From positions 372,001 through 436,000 of the forward strand of contig JALBUN010000007.1 in assembly GCA_025174535.1 (NCBI GenBank): a DNA stretch of 64,000 nt. Direction: 5' to 3'. The notes under the pieces are model-generated. The model was given only the letters and a program-made list of their open reading frames with translations. It was not told the DNA's origin and did no database searches. Position 1 is the stretch's first letter. Every line of letters starts with the position of its first letter. The DNA comes from Cantharellus purpuraceus. Taxonomy: Eukaryota; Basidiomycota; Agaricomycetes; Cantharellales; Hydnaceae. The translations under genes were made by a program, and so were the position numbers. Positions 1 to 12,373 of this stretch are shown here, piece by piece.

Positions 1-655
1 ACCTCCCCATTTTTCCAGAGACTTCACTGTATTAAGTTTACCAGTGTAGACGACCTGTGAGGACACCATCGGAATTTGGGTTTAGTCGGCCCCTGGATAG
101 GCTCCCCAAAGGCCGGGTTGTTCTCATGATTGAATACTGGATGATACGTATCGTGAATGATCTAGATACCTAGCAGACAGGGAGTCGTAAGTTTATTCAC
201 AGAGTGACCAGGAAGCAGCCTCAAATACTCTAGCAATTTGTAGTGCAATTTGAAAGCAGACAGCAAGTGCTTTCTGTTGAGTTGTTCTATTGAACTTATT
301 GACGGCCTCGGCTCTTTTTACCATACACTCAAGCAAGGCGCGCATTGTGTAAGGGTGGTAGGGACAAATGCCTCGCATCCTAGACCGATAGTACAAAGAA
401 AAATACAAAATTACAAACGGCTTCTACGTATCAGATAACATTCCCATTGTCCTTCCCTAACGCTATGAAAAACTCAAAGGTGATAGTACTGATTCACGGC
501 GATGCACCATATGGTCGATTGACCGACTATCATTTCAGCACGTGACTGACACCCCTTTGTCCCGTGCTCCCCTTGTTCTTCCAGACCATATAAACCCATC
601 AAGAACGCCAAAGCTCCATTGTCAAATCTCCCGTCCAGGTAGCACATTCTCTATC
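1..655. other. left-edge intergenic sequence
   Basis: I see no supportable gene here. The open frames are short, overlap on both strands and resemble no family I know. The stretch lies beyond the 3' end of the zinc-finger-like gene that begins at 2658 and is read leftwards, so part of it may be its 3' UTR. Confidence 0.5.
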
Positions 656-2658
656 TCAGTACCCGTGCCATATTCTAGAGACGGCCTCTTCATATGCACT
701 GGCAAACTCGTCCGAGATGCTAAATATCTCCATGTTAGCGTGAGCCCATCTATTCGCCTCGAGTCTGGACATGACAAACCCCTTGTGTTGCTTGGGGTTC
801 GCCATGTGACGGCTAAGGCTGTCTTCGCGCGCGAATTCGGCACCGGGCTTTCCTTTATCCACGCAAGTCTCCAGTGGACAAATGCCCAGATATCTCTCCG
901 CAGCCAATTTCCTTGCCGTGGAATTGATGATCGTTGCTTTAGACATGGCCAATGTTTTGGCACGAATATGACGGAGCTCCTTCATTGCATGACAGGTGAA
1001 CCAGTGTCTTGCCGCGTTCCTGTTGCTCACCGATGCCATATTCCTCTCGCATGCCTTTCCGTCGGGGCCTACATAGCTGCATTTATCACCGGTTAGAATA
1101 ATATCTAACGGTGTACTAGAATGCGGCGGGATAGAAGGCGGCGGGATATAATGCGACAGGGTGGTAGTCGATGTCGCGGTTGTCTGGTGGCTTGTGATGC
1201 CGGCGGGTGATCTGTCCAGCTGGTTTAAAGCAACTGTACCGGCACGTGGCTCAGTTATGGAGTGCCACGCTGTGTCACTGTCGTGACTATGGTTGTTTAA
1301 GCCGCTGGGGTCTGTTCCGTATGGTCTGTAAAATCCAATCAGTAAAACTAGCGTACATGAACAACACAATGCACTCACTGGTTCAGGACCCCAGCTAAGA
1401 TGGTTGTTGTTTCCCCCCATCCCTGGTTTGTAACGACCATCTGCCCTCCTGAATGTATTGTTTCTTCATAATGGTAACAGCCACTTAAAGGTAGTGGCCG
1501 TTGCACATGATGGTTAAGGTGGGAATTAAGACTTTCTATTTGATGATCGTGGGGCGCTACATCTCCTGCGACAAACGGACCGGGATGTATGGGTGGTAGA
1601 GAGACGTGATGCAAGTTGTCATCTGACGGGTATGCATAACTTGGAATTCACAAAGTCAGCATAACCGTATATGTAAACACACAAAATGATGCTCACTTGT
1701 ACGAATCCTCCTCAGAAAGCTGTGGGTGTGCGAGCCCTGCCTCCCAGTGGGGCTCCATAGGTATCCCACCTCCTGCGACAGATAGACGCGGTATAGAGAT
1801 ATGATTCAAATTATCGTCTGATGGGTAAGCATTACTTGAAATTTACAAAGTCAGCATAACCGTATATGTAAACACACGAAATGTTGCTCACTTGTACGAA
1901 TTCTCCTCGAAAAGCTGTGGGTATACGAGCCCTGCCTCCCAGTGGGGCTCCATTGGTATTCTACTGCTGCCTAACCTTATGTCGGAGGGAGGAATAGTCG
2001 ACGACATAGTAGACGGAATGGTCCACAGGGCAGTCTGGGGGGTGGTCGGTGAGATGGTCGGTGAGATGGTCAATGGAAGTTGCAGGTGAGGGGGCGCAGC
2101 CATGAGCTGGGTTTGGTCAAATAGTTGGTTTGAGTTTCGCGACCTTTCAAGAGCCGTGGTTTCCAGTGATACTCTTGTGTTTGCCGACATTGGTTTAAAA
2201 CATTGGCTACACTGCGGATTTGAGCATGTAGCTTCCAGAGAATACAACGGGTCTTGCAACACGTCAGGCGGCTGCGGGAAAGCTGTAAACCAAAGATGAG
2301 AATGCTGCTCGTTGTATGAGATCCTCGACTCACTTGACAAGTCAAATTGATCGAGCTGGTGCGACACAGCAGGCGGCTGCGGGAAAGCTATAAACCAAAG
2401 ATGAGAATGCTGCTCGTTGTATGAGATCCTCGACTCACTTGACAAGTCAAATTGATCGAGCTGGAGCGAGTGGGAATAATTGTAGTTGCTGGAGCTCACG
2501 CGACTGCCATCTAGGCCGGCCATGGAGATTGAAGGGGCCCCGTCGGGAGGGTTGGCGTACGAGGACCATAGATGATCAAGGTCTGTGGCGCTGGTAGACG
2601 CGTCCAATGCGTCCCAAGGCACGTCAGACTCTTCAAAGCTGGGAGTGAACTGAGGCAT
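656..2658 (-). CDS. C2H2-like zinc-finger regulator with duplicated exons
   Basis: Minus-strand gene with at least three introns. The start at 2658 (MPQFTPSF) is preferred; an in-frame ATG lies at 2694. Exon 1 encodes an acidic Ser/Pro-rich region. Introns follow at 1835-1893 (GTGAGC...TTTCAAG), at about 1640-1700 (a near copy) and in the 1320-1385 region (GTGAGT...TTTTACAG); all phases join correctly. The last exon carries two Cys/His clusters: CSYVGPDGKAC followed by H and C-H, then CPLETC followed by SLSRHM and QHKGF. This resembles degenerate C2H2 fingers of fungal transcription regulators, so a nuclear DNA-binding role is inferred. Two internal tandem duplications (listed separately) lengthen the N-terminal half. 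The reading frame is open throughout, so the gene looks intact. Its exact family and targets are unknown. Confidence 0.6.
1564..1960. repeat. about 195-bp exon+intron tandem duplication
   Basis: Two imperfect copies, roughly 1564-1765 and 1771-1960. The word GTCAGCATAACCGTATATG begins at 1655 and again at 1850, an offset of 195; near the left ends the offset is 207 because of indels. Each copy contains one complete intron and the following exon of the zinc-finger-like gene, so the protein gains a module beginning with YPSDDNL and ending in SYK. Splice sites are conserved in both copies. Confidence 0.85.
2265..2463. repeat. 105-bp in-frame tandem repeat
   Basis: Two nearly identical copies with a period of 105 bp (35 codons): CAGGCGGCTGCGGG starts at 2265 and at 2370. 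They lie within the first exon of the zinc-finger-like gene. On the coding strand each copy contains a stop-free 51-nt stretch starting GTGAGTCG and ending TTTATAG or TTTACAG. It may therefore be an intron (3n long) duplicated with its exon rather than coding sequence. Confidence 0.9.
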
Positions 2659-3886
2659 GATGAACACACAAAGTGCTGGGAGTAGGTCAGACAAGAAAAG
2701 GTGAGGGGGAAGTGACTTGGTGAAAGTCAGCCAATTCCCCCCCTCTTATATGCTCTGACAAAGGCTTGGTCTAGGTGCCCGAGAGGTGCCACACCATGAG
2801 GAATACAAAGCCTGCGTGTTCCCCTGCCTCCCGAAATAGGGAAAATGACTTCGACCCCCTTCTGATGTCGGAACAAAGCTCTTTGTTCCAGTGGCACGGA
2901 ACGATAGTTATGGCCCTCTCGTGAATGCATTCAATGCTTGGAGCTCTTCTAGACCAAGATTCGCACCCGAACATGTGGCGGTTTTTTTCTTTTGTTCCAG
3001 CGGGGATTCACAATCGCGATACATCTTCACAGATTAGCACGCGGTGTTCCTGAACCAGGAAGAGATGCTCATTCCCTGTGAAATATATAGCCGCTCAATA
3101 GGTGTTCTGTTGTGGTTCCAACATTCCGTAATTGAATGGGACTTAGTGTGGATATCAGACAGTTGAATAGAGTGCTCTTACTGCTTCTAGGGGATGTCAG
3201 TTCTTTGGCTGAGAAGAGTGGAGACCGTTTCGATGTTGCCTAGAGTCCATATCTACTCGAACGGCGGCTGACCGGCAAATACGTGACTGGTTCAGGGTCT
3301 TCAAGCGGACCTCTCGATATCACGTCTGCACGAGTCCAGTGCCCCGTACAGGAGTGTCTACAAAGCCCCGAGTGCTGGCATATGAGTGCCTACGAGAGAG
3401 AAATTTGGATAATGTCTTTTGATAGCATCCAGGCCCACTACCATGACGTCGTGATTTTAAGACTGTTCCCGGAACTCCAGGATAGGCTTATCAAACCCAC
3501 AGAGTGCCCATGAGATGTGGCCAAGGGAGGTCCTCGGTTAGCTACTTTGCTTACCATGTATAGTTAACCAGGTTGTGACTTGAGGCCAACTTACCTCAAG
3601 GAGCGGAACAGTTTATTCCCACGGAGTGTGACTTTCCGTATACAGTTAGTCTATAATTGTCAACATTGGCCCACAAGCACTCTCCGCGATATATTGCATA
3701 TCGAGATTATTCGCATAGTAAGGTAAGCGTAGCGTCTTGGCGACGTTTAACCTTAATGCTTAAGTAATTCTAATGCTCAACTCTTGCTTCTGACCCATAG
3801 GTTTAGCCTAAGCTTTTGTTCTATCCTAAGCCTCCAATTGTGGCGTTGGATTACTAAACAGTGGGTGAACCACAACGACATCTAGT
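2659..3886. other. intergenic, divergent promoters
   Basis: This region separates the leftward zinc-finger-like gene from the rightward eIF2D gene and should hold both promoters. A 76-codon open frame at 3283-3513 contains CPVQEC and QAHYH, faintly like the neighbouring finger motif. It may be a gene remnant, but I cannot support it as a gene. Nothing else is recognisable. Confidence 0.4.
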
Positions 3887-6072
3887 ATGGCCTTCAAGAA
3901 ACCATTCCATGATATTAAAACATCTGGTGGGACATGTGCTCGGACACTGTTTATATCATATTCTCATCGACGGTTTTAGCACCTTTGAGGAGTTCAGATC
4001 GTAGGAAGCTCAAGCAGCGCATCGTCCAAACCTTTTCTATCGAGCCAGAGACTGGCGATGTTCTGGTTCCAGAGTCTCTCTTATCCTTGAAATTCAACAC
4101 TCATCTAGACGAGCCGGGTGTCAGTCGCTATCTGTATGGATCTACTATACATATTCTGAACCTATCTAGGTTGCATACCTTTCGCCCGAAGGCGATCCAC
4201 TGTGGTTCACTCTTGGAAAGGCTTCAAATGATTTGATTCCTACCGGTGCGTTTCTACAGCAAACTATTCATAGACGAAATATTCAGGAGCCTCGCTGCTG
4301 AAAAAGTATATACACTTTGGAAACATCCTACATTATTACCAGTTCTATCCACGCCTCATGCTGTAATTCCGGTCCTCATGGGTGGTGCTGATCTGATGAT
4401 CCCTGGAGGTACGTTATACATGCCCTTATGACCGCTCAAGGGTCACCAATCAATGTCAGAAAGTCGTTCAACATCCTCCACATCTTCGTAGAACTGATCT
4501 CGTAGCTATCACTCGTCATGTTGGAGATCTTAATGCACTCACGGCACCATCGGCTGTTGGCCGGATGGCGGTGGACGCAGAGGAGCTCAAGCAGGGCGCG
4601 AAGGGTAAAGCAGTCCATGTTCTACATACGTTTGGAGACAGTCTTTGGGAAATGGGTTGCAAATGTGATCCTCCAGAATCCTTTGAGGCGTCTCCTGTCC
4701 CCAGCTCTGTAGATGAGGCCAATAAACTGAGTGAGGCAGGGCCTTCCACTGAATCCCCAGATCCAGAGCGGGCCAACGACGACTGTCCTTCAATGGCCCC
4801 CGAAGGGACTTCTCAGCGGGAAGATACGCCTCCAGCTTCTTCACCAGAAATAACTCCTCAAGGTTGGCATGCTTTATCGACGAGCCATTCACTACTGATG
4901 ATTGATTGAGCTTCCAGAGATCACCACAATTCTCCGAAAAAGTACCATTCAAGCCATTAACTCCCAACTATCAAAGCTTCCACCTTCCGCATTCCCAATT
5001 TCGTCTTCCACTCTATACTCGACTTATATACTTCCTTCCCGCCCGCTATCGTCGCAAGCGGCACGCATCCCGGTTGACATCAAACACTCTAATTACAAAA
5101 ACTTGACAGCCTTCCTGAAGTCCATTGAGAAGGATGGTCTTCTTCGACTTAAAGAGTTCAAAGGGGATCTTAATGTACTCGGAGTGAATGCGTCACATCC
5201 CGAGATACTATCCCACGTCCCGTATCAGACCGTAGGAGACAAGGAGAAGCGGGAGGAAAAGAAAGCCGAACGAGAAAAGATTGACCGAGAAAAAGTCAAA
5301 GAAATGATGGTGCGAGAACTTTGGAAACCGCATGTGCAGAGTATTCAATTTTTTGAGGCAATCGGAAAGAGGTGCGTCCTTGCTTCAAAGGTCATCTCTA
5401 GGCGTTCTGACTTGTTCTAGTTTGAAGGATCTGTACTCACTTGCCGATCTTCGGACGATCATCAATGAGTACACGGCCTCCCATTCTTTGGCAAATACTC
5501 GGGAGCAGCAGTATATACACCCAGACGAGCTTCTGCTATCTGTACTCGTGACACCAAAATCCGATGAGACACTTCAATACTTAAAACGGGATGAGGCCGT
5601 CAAGCGGTTGTCTGAGCGCATGCAAAATTGGCATGAAGTAGTGGTCGATAGTAAAGACCCTGTAATTCGGTGCGTTCAGTTGTGGTTTCTCCCTCAACGT
5701 AGAAGTATAACCACACCTCCTGGATATTCAGGAAGGGACAGTTGAAGCCTATCTCTGTCGTGGTCAAAGTAAGACAAGGGCGAAAGGCGTCGACTCTGAT
5801 CACAGGTTGCGAGCCCTTCTTCATCGCCCCCGAGTTCCTGAGTGAGGAACTAAAACGAATTTGTGCGACCTCTACTTCCGGTGCGTACATTCATTACAAG
5901 TATCCTGGTCAGTACTAATTGCGTGGCAGTTTCGCCTCTGTCAGGTAAGAGTAATGCGATGGAGGTGCTCGTACAAGGAAAGCAAATAAAGGCGGTGACT
6001 GAATTCCTGGTTGCGCAAGGAGTGCCAAAAGCGTGGATTGAAGCAGTTGATCTCTCTGAGAAAAAGAAATAG
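3887..6072 (+). CDS. TMA64: translation initiation factor eIF2D (Tma64/ligatin)
   Basis: Nine exons can be read, with introns after KTS, EPG, PT, PG, ITPQ, IGK, VIR and ATS; all boundaries are GT-AG. The start at 3887 (MAFKKPFHD) matches the family N-terminus and is followed by the conserved SSDRRKLKQR. A DUF1947/PUA-like domain follows (TVYTLWK, GADLMIPG, AVGRMA), then a winged-helix segment (ITTILRKS) and an SWIB-like part (VNASHPEIL). The C-terminal SUI1/eIF1-like domain starts near LKPISVVVKVRQGRK and ends with VPKAWIEAVD. Total length is near 580 residues, as in the family. eIF2D binds the 40S subunit and takes part in tRNA delivery and ribosome recycling in the cytosol. It is convergent with DIM1; the stop codons are 86 bp apart, so the 3' UTRs probably overlap. 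Confidence 0.9.
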
Positions 6073-6158
6073 GTACGAGTAGTTTTCGGTATTAGAACAT
6101 AAATGTTTGGAGGTAACATATCCAAGTAGGTACAAGGCATAGAATACTCATGATGATC

Positions 6159-7467
<1,309 letters not shown>

Positions 7468-7992
7468 CTCGAGGTTATAGACGCCCACTTTAACCCACAG
7501 ACTCGGCTACCTAGCCAAGTTTTCCTTGTGCCTAAGCTTCTGCGGTTTGACAACTACTCTAAAGCACTGTTGTCATTACCGGGGCAACTCTACTATATAA
7601 AGGGCTGCAAAAAACCAACCGCCCCTTCAATAACTTAGTACACCAATCTAGGCACCAGGGACTAAGAGTTACAGAAAGACTATAGTACAGTGGCTAGGCT
7701 GTTGCTAAGGCTGGGAGCTTACGTCTACAAAGATCATGCTAGATTTCATCAAGACATGCCATCAGAACTGTAGGTATAACTTATGATCACTTGCATTTTG
7801 AAGATGCTCGGTTCATTTCCATAAACTCTATTGATTACATCGTAATGGAGCAGTTCGCACAGGGCCGTAGGGTCCCTTCATGGTCCTAACTAGTGTTACA
7901 TCTAACCGTACACCCAGCTTAAGCTGTTTCTCGGTGGAGCGCGCTGTCCAGCATCACGCGATGGGTGGCAAACCAGTAATCCTAAGATGACC
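7468..7992. other. intergenic between DIM1 and the next upstream gene
   Basis: About 525 bp between two minus-strand genes. It should hold the DIM1 promoter and the 3' UTR of the coiled-coil gene. The sequence TACTATATAAAG near 7590 is a possible TATA-like box on the plus strand only. No open frame of note was seen. Confidence 0.4.
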
Positions 7993-9428
7993 TTATCGAC
8001 CATCTCTCATGTCCTGCTCGGGCCCTGATGTGCTCAGCTCATCGTCCTGTCGGTGTCCAGAAGGCAGAATGTCCATGCTCTGTTCTCCTGGCCCTAATAT
8101 TACGCTCATGGGCCACACACCTGAGCCACTGGCAGGCATGGAGGTCCCAACCGGCTCTGTCGATGGATTTGTATTCAAATCGCCATCCAGACTCGGCTTC
8201 TTGCAGCTTCCACCACCAATGAAGCTTCCGCTTTCACTACTGACGCGCCGTCCGTACTTCCGTGTGATTAGGGGTGCCTCAGAGGGGGATGGAATGCGCA
8301 GAGTTTGTGATGGGGACGGCAGCGATCCATCCAGTGATATTGGCATTTCTGCCTGGGTATGCGACTGTTGGCGAGGAAGCGCAAGATCATCCCCTGGTAC
8401 TTGACTCAAAGAATCACCAGACATGGCCAAGCTGTCATGCCGTTGATCGCCTTCCAATGTCGCTTCAATGCGTGTCTTAACATCTGGTGAAGGTGATGGA
8501 GGCGACAGAGGCGACAGAGGTGGGGGGATACCGATCATGCGTCGCAGCTCATAGTTCTCATATTCGAGTCTTACGAGCTCAGACTCGCGTTCCAGGGCCC
8601 AGTCGTCCATTGCTGCACCTTCCATGTATTCATCTGCATCACGTGCCTCATTAGCTAACTAAAACTAGTGAGTTAGAACTGCCATACGGAAGTGCGAGGA
8701 AGAGATGTAAAGGAAGAGACGTACCTCCTCAGGAGCTTCGCCGCCGCACACTCTCAGAGCGGTACGTAAGAGGTGGGACATACGTGCCAGGGTGTGGGAG
8801 CATGCCGTTGAGGCAAGTAGGTCTGACGACAAAAAGGATGTTTCTCGAGATAGTAACAAGGACTCGTAGTGACGCGTCATTGAGAGTTCATGCTGCTGTG
8901 ATGCGTGCTGTGTGTTGGGTTTATAAGATTGTGACAGTGATGTCAGAGTAAACAACACGGACAGCGTGAGTACGGAACTTGCTCATGACAGTCTCCAGTG
9001 TTTGCTCGTATTCCTTGAGCAGAACGGCTAGCTGTTTATTGTCGTTCTGAAGTTCAAAATTCTGTTGAATAAACGCAGCGTTCATTCGTTCCAGTTCGGA
9101 CTCATAAGCCTCTGTGGGACAGATGTTATAAGAGAACCACGAACTTCACCGTCCTACCTTGGGTCATGTGCATATTGAACCTGAATCAAATGAGAGAGAG
9201 AGAAATTACATTGAAGAAATAGACATACCTTCTTAAGGCAAACCCAGTTTCCTGATGAGACGCTGTTGACTGTACCAACAAGTGAGCTTTCACCAACAAA
9301 GTGGACGCTATGCATACTTTGATAGAGCCGGCTTGAGCCTGGAGGGACGCGGTTAGTGCTCGGTTCTGAGCGAGCTGGTCCCAAAGCTCTGCGACTAATC
9401 GCCATAGTTGAAACAAGTCGTTTTCCAT
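7993..9428 (-). CDS. SIKE/FGFR1OP2-family coiled-coil protein (STRIPAK-type)
   Basis: Minus-strand gene with several small exons. Joined in phase they give an N-terminal [17 protein letters not shown] segment, then [15 protein letters not shown], a long coiled coil ([33 protein letters not shown]), a helical region ([11 protein letters not shown]) and a second coil ([21 protein letters not shown]). The remainder is a Pro/Ser-rich disordered tail to the stop at 7993. The [13 protein letters not shown] and [13 protein letters not shown] blocks match the SIKE/FGFR1OP2 family, which supplies the small coiled-coil subunit of STRIPAK phosphatase-kinase complexes (SCI1-like in filamentous fungi). 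A role in hyphal fusion or sexual development is inference. Predicted donors are GTATGC, GTATGT, GTAGGA, GTACTC and GTACGT. It is transcribed away from the PHD gene, from a start only 80 bp away. Confidence 0.75.
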
Positions 9429-9508
9429 GAGGACGTGCAGGAAGGTTAGTATTAGTCAGCACGGCTGCCACGGCGGCCTCATGCCTTCTTGTAAGGACCA
9501 CGTTAACC
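9429..9508. promoter_or_regulatory. 80-bp bidirectional intergenic region
   Basis: The start codons of the coiled-coil gene (9428, minus) and the PHD gene (9509, plus) are divergent and 80 bp apart, so both promoters must sit here or inside the opposing 5' ends. The PHD start has a strong context (ACCATGG). No TATA box is evident. Confidence 0.6.
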
Positions 9509-11454
9509 ATGGTGGGAAGGATACCGTGTAGCGTCTGCAACCAGCAGAGCTCATCTCCCAATAACTTCTTGCTCATATGTGCTTGTGGGGTGGTTTGTCA
9601 CCACAGTATGTCCACTATTTGCCTCTTAATGAGATCGATGCAAATATTGTGTAGGATGTCTGGAGCCTCCAATGGCCCACTCTACCCTCCTTGCCATGAT
9701 TGACGCATTTAACCGCGGCGTGCACGAGAAATCTATCCGATCTTGGCGTTGTGGGGCATGTATGGGTACGGAAAACAAGCTGGTGAAACCAGTCTCTGCA
9801 CGTCTTCCTACGCGCGGTAATAACGTGGCACGATACCTTCCAACTGACGAGATTCACGCAAGACAAACGGCGAAGAATGTCGCGGACAATCAACGCGAAC
9901 ATGGATGGCACGAGCACGTTGCACCACGAGGCCCTTTGCATCTTAAACCGCAAATGGGTACTTCCACAGAGGTATGGCCTCCAGTTCGACACAAAATGAA
10001 GTGGCAGGTTTCTACGATGATGAAAGGGTCACATGGAGCATCTATGGATCCAAAAGTGAAAGTTGCGCAAAGTGGAGCGGTAGGGAGTCTGCATTTAAAG
10101 GTGGGATTTTTCGCCTTTTGAGTTTCTGTTTGACTAACTATTCCGATAGCCTTCTCTCAGGTCTAATTTGAACACCAGCCTCCCTTCTCACAAAAAATCC
10201 CAACGCGATCACTGGCATCCGGGCAACTTATTTACCACTGCAAGTACTCGAACAGAAAATGACGTCAAGAATGTCTTCAATGACCCCCTTTTTTTGACTC
10301 AAGCTGGCGCAGTTTCCTCAAGTGTGCGTCGTGCAAATTATAAGTTTTGTCCTCGTTTGTTTACCCCTGCCTCCGTCTTTCAGGCGACTCAGTCATCCTT
10401 CCCTGTCCCCCGCTCCGCTCCAAAAGATTTACTCAACTTGTCACCATTACCAACCGCACCTAGAAAGCCTATAAGACTCAATGGTCCCATGACTCATCCC
10501 ATACATTGCAAGGAAGCAAATATTACACCTTCTACACCGATCCCTCCAATTTCGAGACCTCCTCTCATCGACCTCCAGAAAGTCGTGAAAAGAAAACGAA
10601 CCGCCGTATTGCGGAAGGCCTCTACCACTGAATCTGCTGGGGAGGGACCCTCCCATAAACGAAGACGGCTAGAACCGATTAACAATGGGAAGGGTGACCT
10701 GCAAACGACAAATGGGCAGCTGGACATAGTGACGCCGAACCCGAAAGACATTGTCGATGCTCCAGAGGACAGACATGTGATGCCCGTCGACATTGCATTG
10801 CCACCTAATGCTGCGAGAGACGAGCATCCACATGAATGTCTCCCGAGTAATGGGGAGATACTTAATGTGCAAATATGTCGAGCTGCGGAGAGGTCAAAAC
10901 AACATTTGTCTATTCCAGGCGCTGAAACAATGCATACTGATGTAGACCATCATACCGGCGATGCGATTAAGCCAATCACTCAACCCGTTTCTCCTGCCAC
11001 ATCTCACAGATCAGTTGATGCAGCCTCATGCGATGATTCTCTATCCCTATCAAACAAACCTATCATTTCCCTTCTTGCTGCTCCGTCACCGTCGAGAGAG
11101 CTCTCCGCTATCCGTAACCAGATTCCTCCTGAATTGCAACCGCAGCCTCCCCCGCTGACACCACGGTCTCTGTCGCCGCCTCGTCAAACTGTTGCTAAGA
11201 ACGTTTTGGATAATGTGGTGGCGCGTGTGCAACAGCAAGCTCGTCAACATGACCAACGTCGACCTTCAAAGACGCTGAAATCGGACGTCAGGATCCCCCG
11301 GCTAGCGAGGTGGTTCAAAGATGTGGGTCCAAAGCTTATCACCGCCACTCGTGGGGACCGCAAAAGATGGAAGAAGCCAACTGCCAAAGCATTGATGGTT
11401 GGAATAGGCGATGAGTGGACATTGATTGGTGCGCAGATCTGGGCGACACGGTGA
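9509..11454 (+). CDS. PHD-finger protein with long disordered tail
   Basis: Three exons (9509-9605, 9655-10100, 10150-11454) joined by two 49-nt introns give about 615 residues. The N-terminus is a PHD zinc finger: Cys7/Cys10, Cys24/Cys26, His31/Cys34 and the final W-R-C-G-A-C. The first intron splits it between the His pair and Cys34, so no single open frame shows the whole finger. The rest is low-complexity, Pro/Ser-rich and basic, with a patch KRRRLEP. It ends in a better ordered segment, ARWFKDVGPKL...RKRWKKPTAKALM...DEWTLIGAQIW, that may be a conserved C-terminal motif. PHD fingers usually read histone H3 tails, so a chromatin role in the nucleus is likely. I do not recognise the specific orthologue. 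Confidence 0.75.
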
Positions 11455-12373
11455 CTTCTATGTATCGTTGATTTGAATTCATGTTCATTGTATTGGTGAC
11501 TTGTAATGTTATTTATTCGATTCTGTATGAGAGCATGGTTTGCCGGACGTACGTTTGAGAGTGATATATAGTTTTCTCCTGTTTACCGTAGTGCTTTTGC
11601 ACCTGACGGTTGGTGCAGCAATACAGTATTTGTGTAGCAGCCGTATTAGTCCCCGACTCTCTGGGAAACCTACTTGTCGCTACACACATTCCCTAAACCA
11701 AACCCACCAAGCCGCCTGGAGAGGACATCTAACCCATAACAACCATCATACACTGTGGTGGCTGGCCTGTTGCCTCAAACAACATTGACACCACTTTCAG
11801 GAAATGCACCCCAAAACATCAGACCTATTGCTGCACTACAATCATGGTGCCATTGTCATCAAGTGGTGGGGTGTGCATGGGGTGGAAACCCCGGCCTGAC
11901 CACTAGTATAGGACACACGACTACAGAAATTCAAAAATGTGAGGCAGTAAAGTGCGTGAGTGAAGCTAGTATTGGCGTGGCAGCGTATTGCTTGCCACAG
12001 GGTACATATATTCAATATTGGGCAGTTCCCTTGGATACACCGGGTGAAATATCTGTATCACCGTCAATATTATACGCACCGTACCGGTCAATTTCCACCA
12101 ATCAACACCTAGGAAAGATAAATACAAAACCCTCCTTCGGAGAGTCGGCGACTTGCAATGGTGCACGTCACAGCCGTCGTCACACGGACTCTTAGTTTGC
12201 CAGCCACCATCTTGTGCTATACTATACCAGGCTGAGCTTTCTGCGCTCATATACTCTAAGTTTCTCATAACCTAATTACTATATCTCCTCTCTCACTGTT
12301 GTGATCCCAACCCTACACCTTGGCCAATAGTTTCATCGACAACCACCTCTGGCCTCTTTCGTGCACTCCTTCG
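11455..12373. other. intergenic with unsupported ORFs
   Basis: Plus and minus frames of 100-146 codons overlap here (for example 11755-12195) but show no domain, no sensible intron structure and no codon signature of a gene. I treat the stretch as the 3' UTR of the PHD gene plus the promoter of the next gene. Confidence 0.4.

Noticed and set aside
542..1096. 184-codon plus frame
   Set aside because: It is antisense to the Cys/His-rich exon of the zinc-finger-like gene and has no features of its own.
11755..12195. 146-codon plus frame
   Set aside because: No domain, no upstream promoter signal, and overlapped by a minus frame of similar length.
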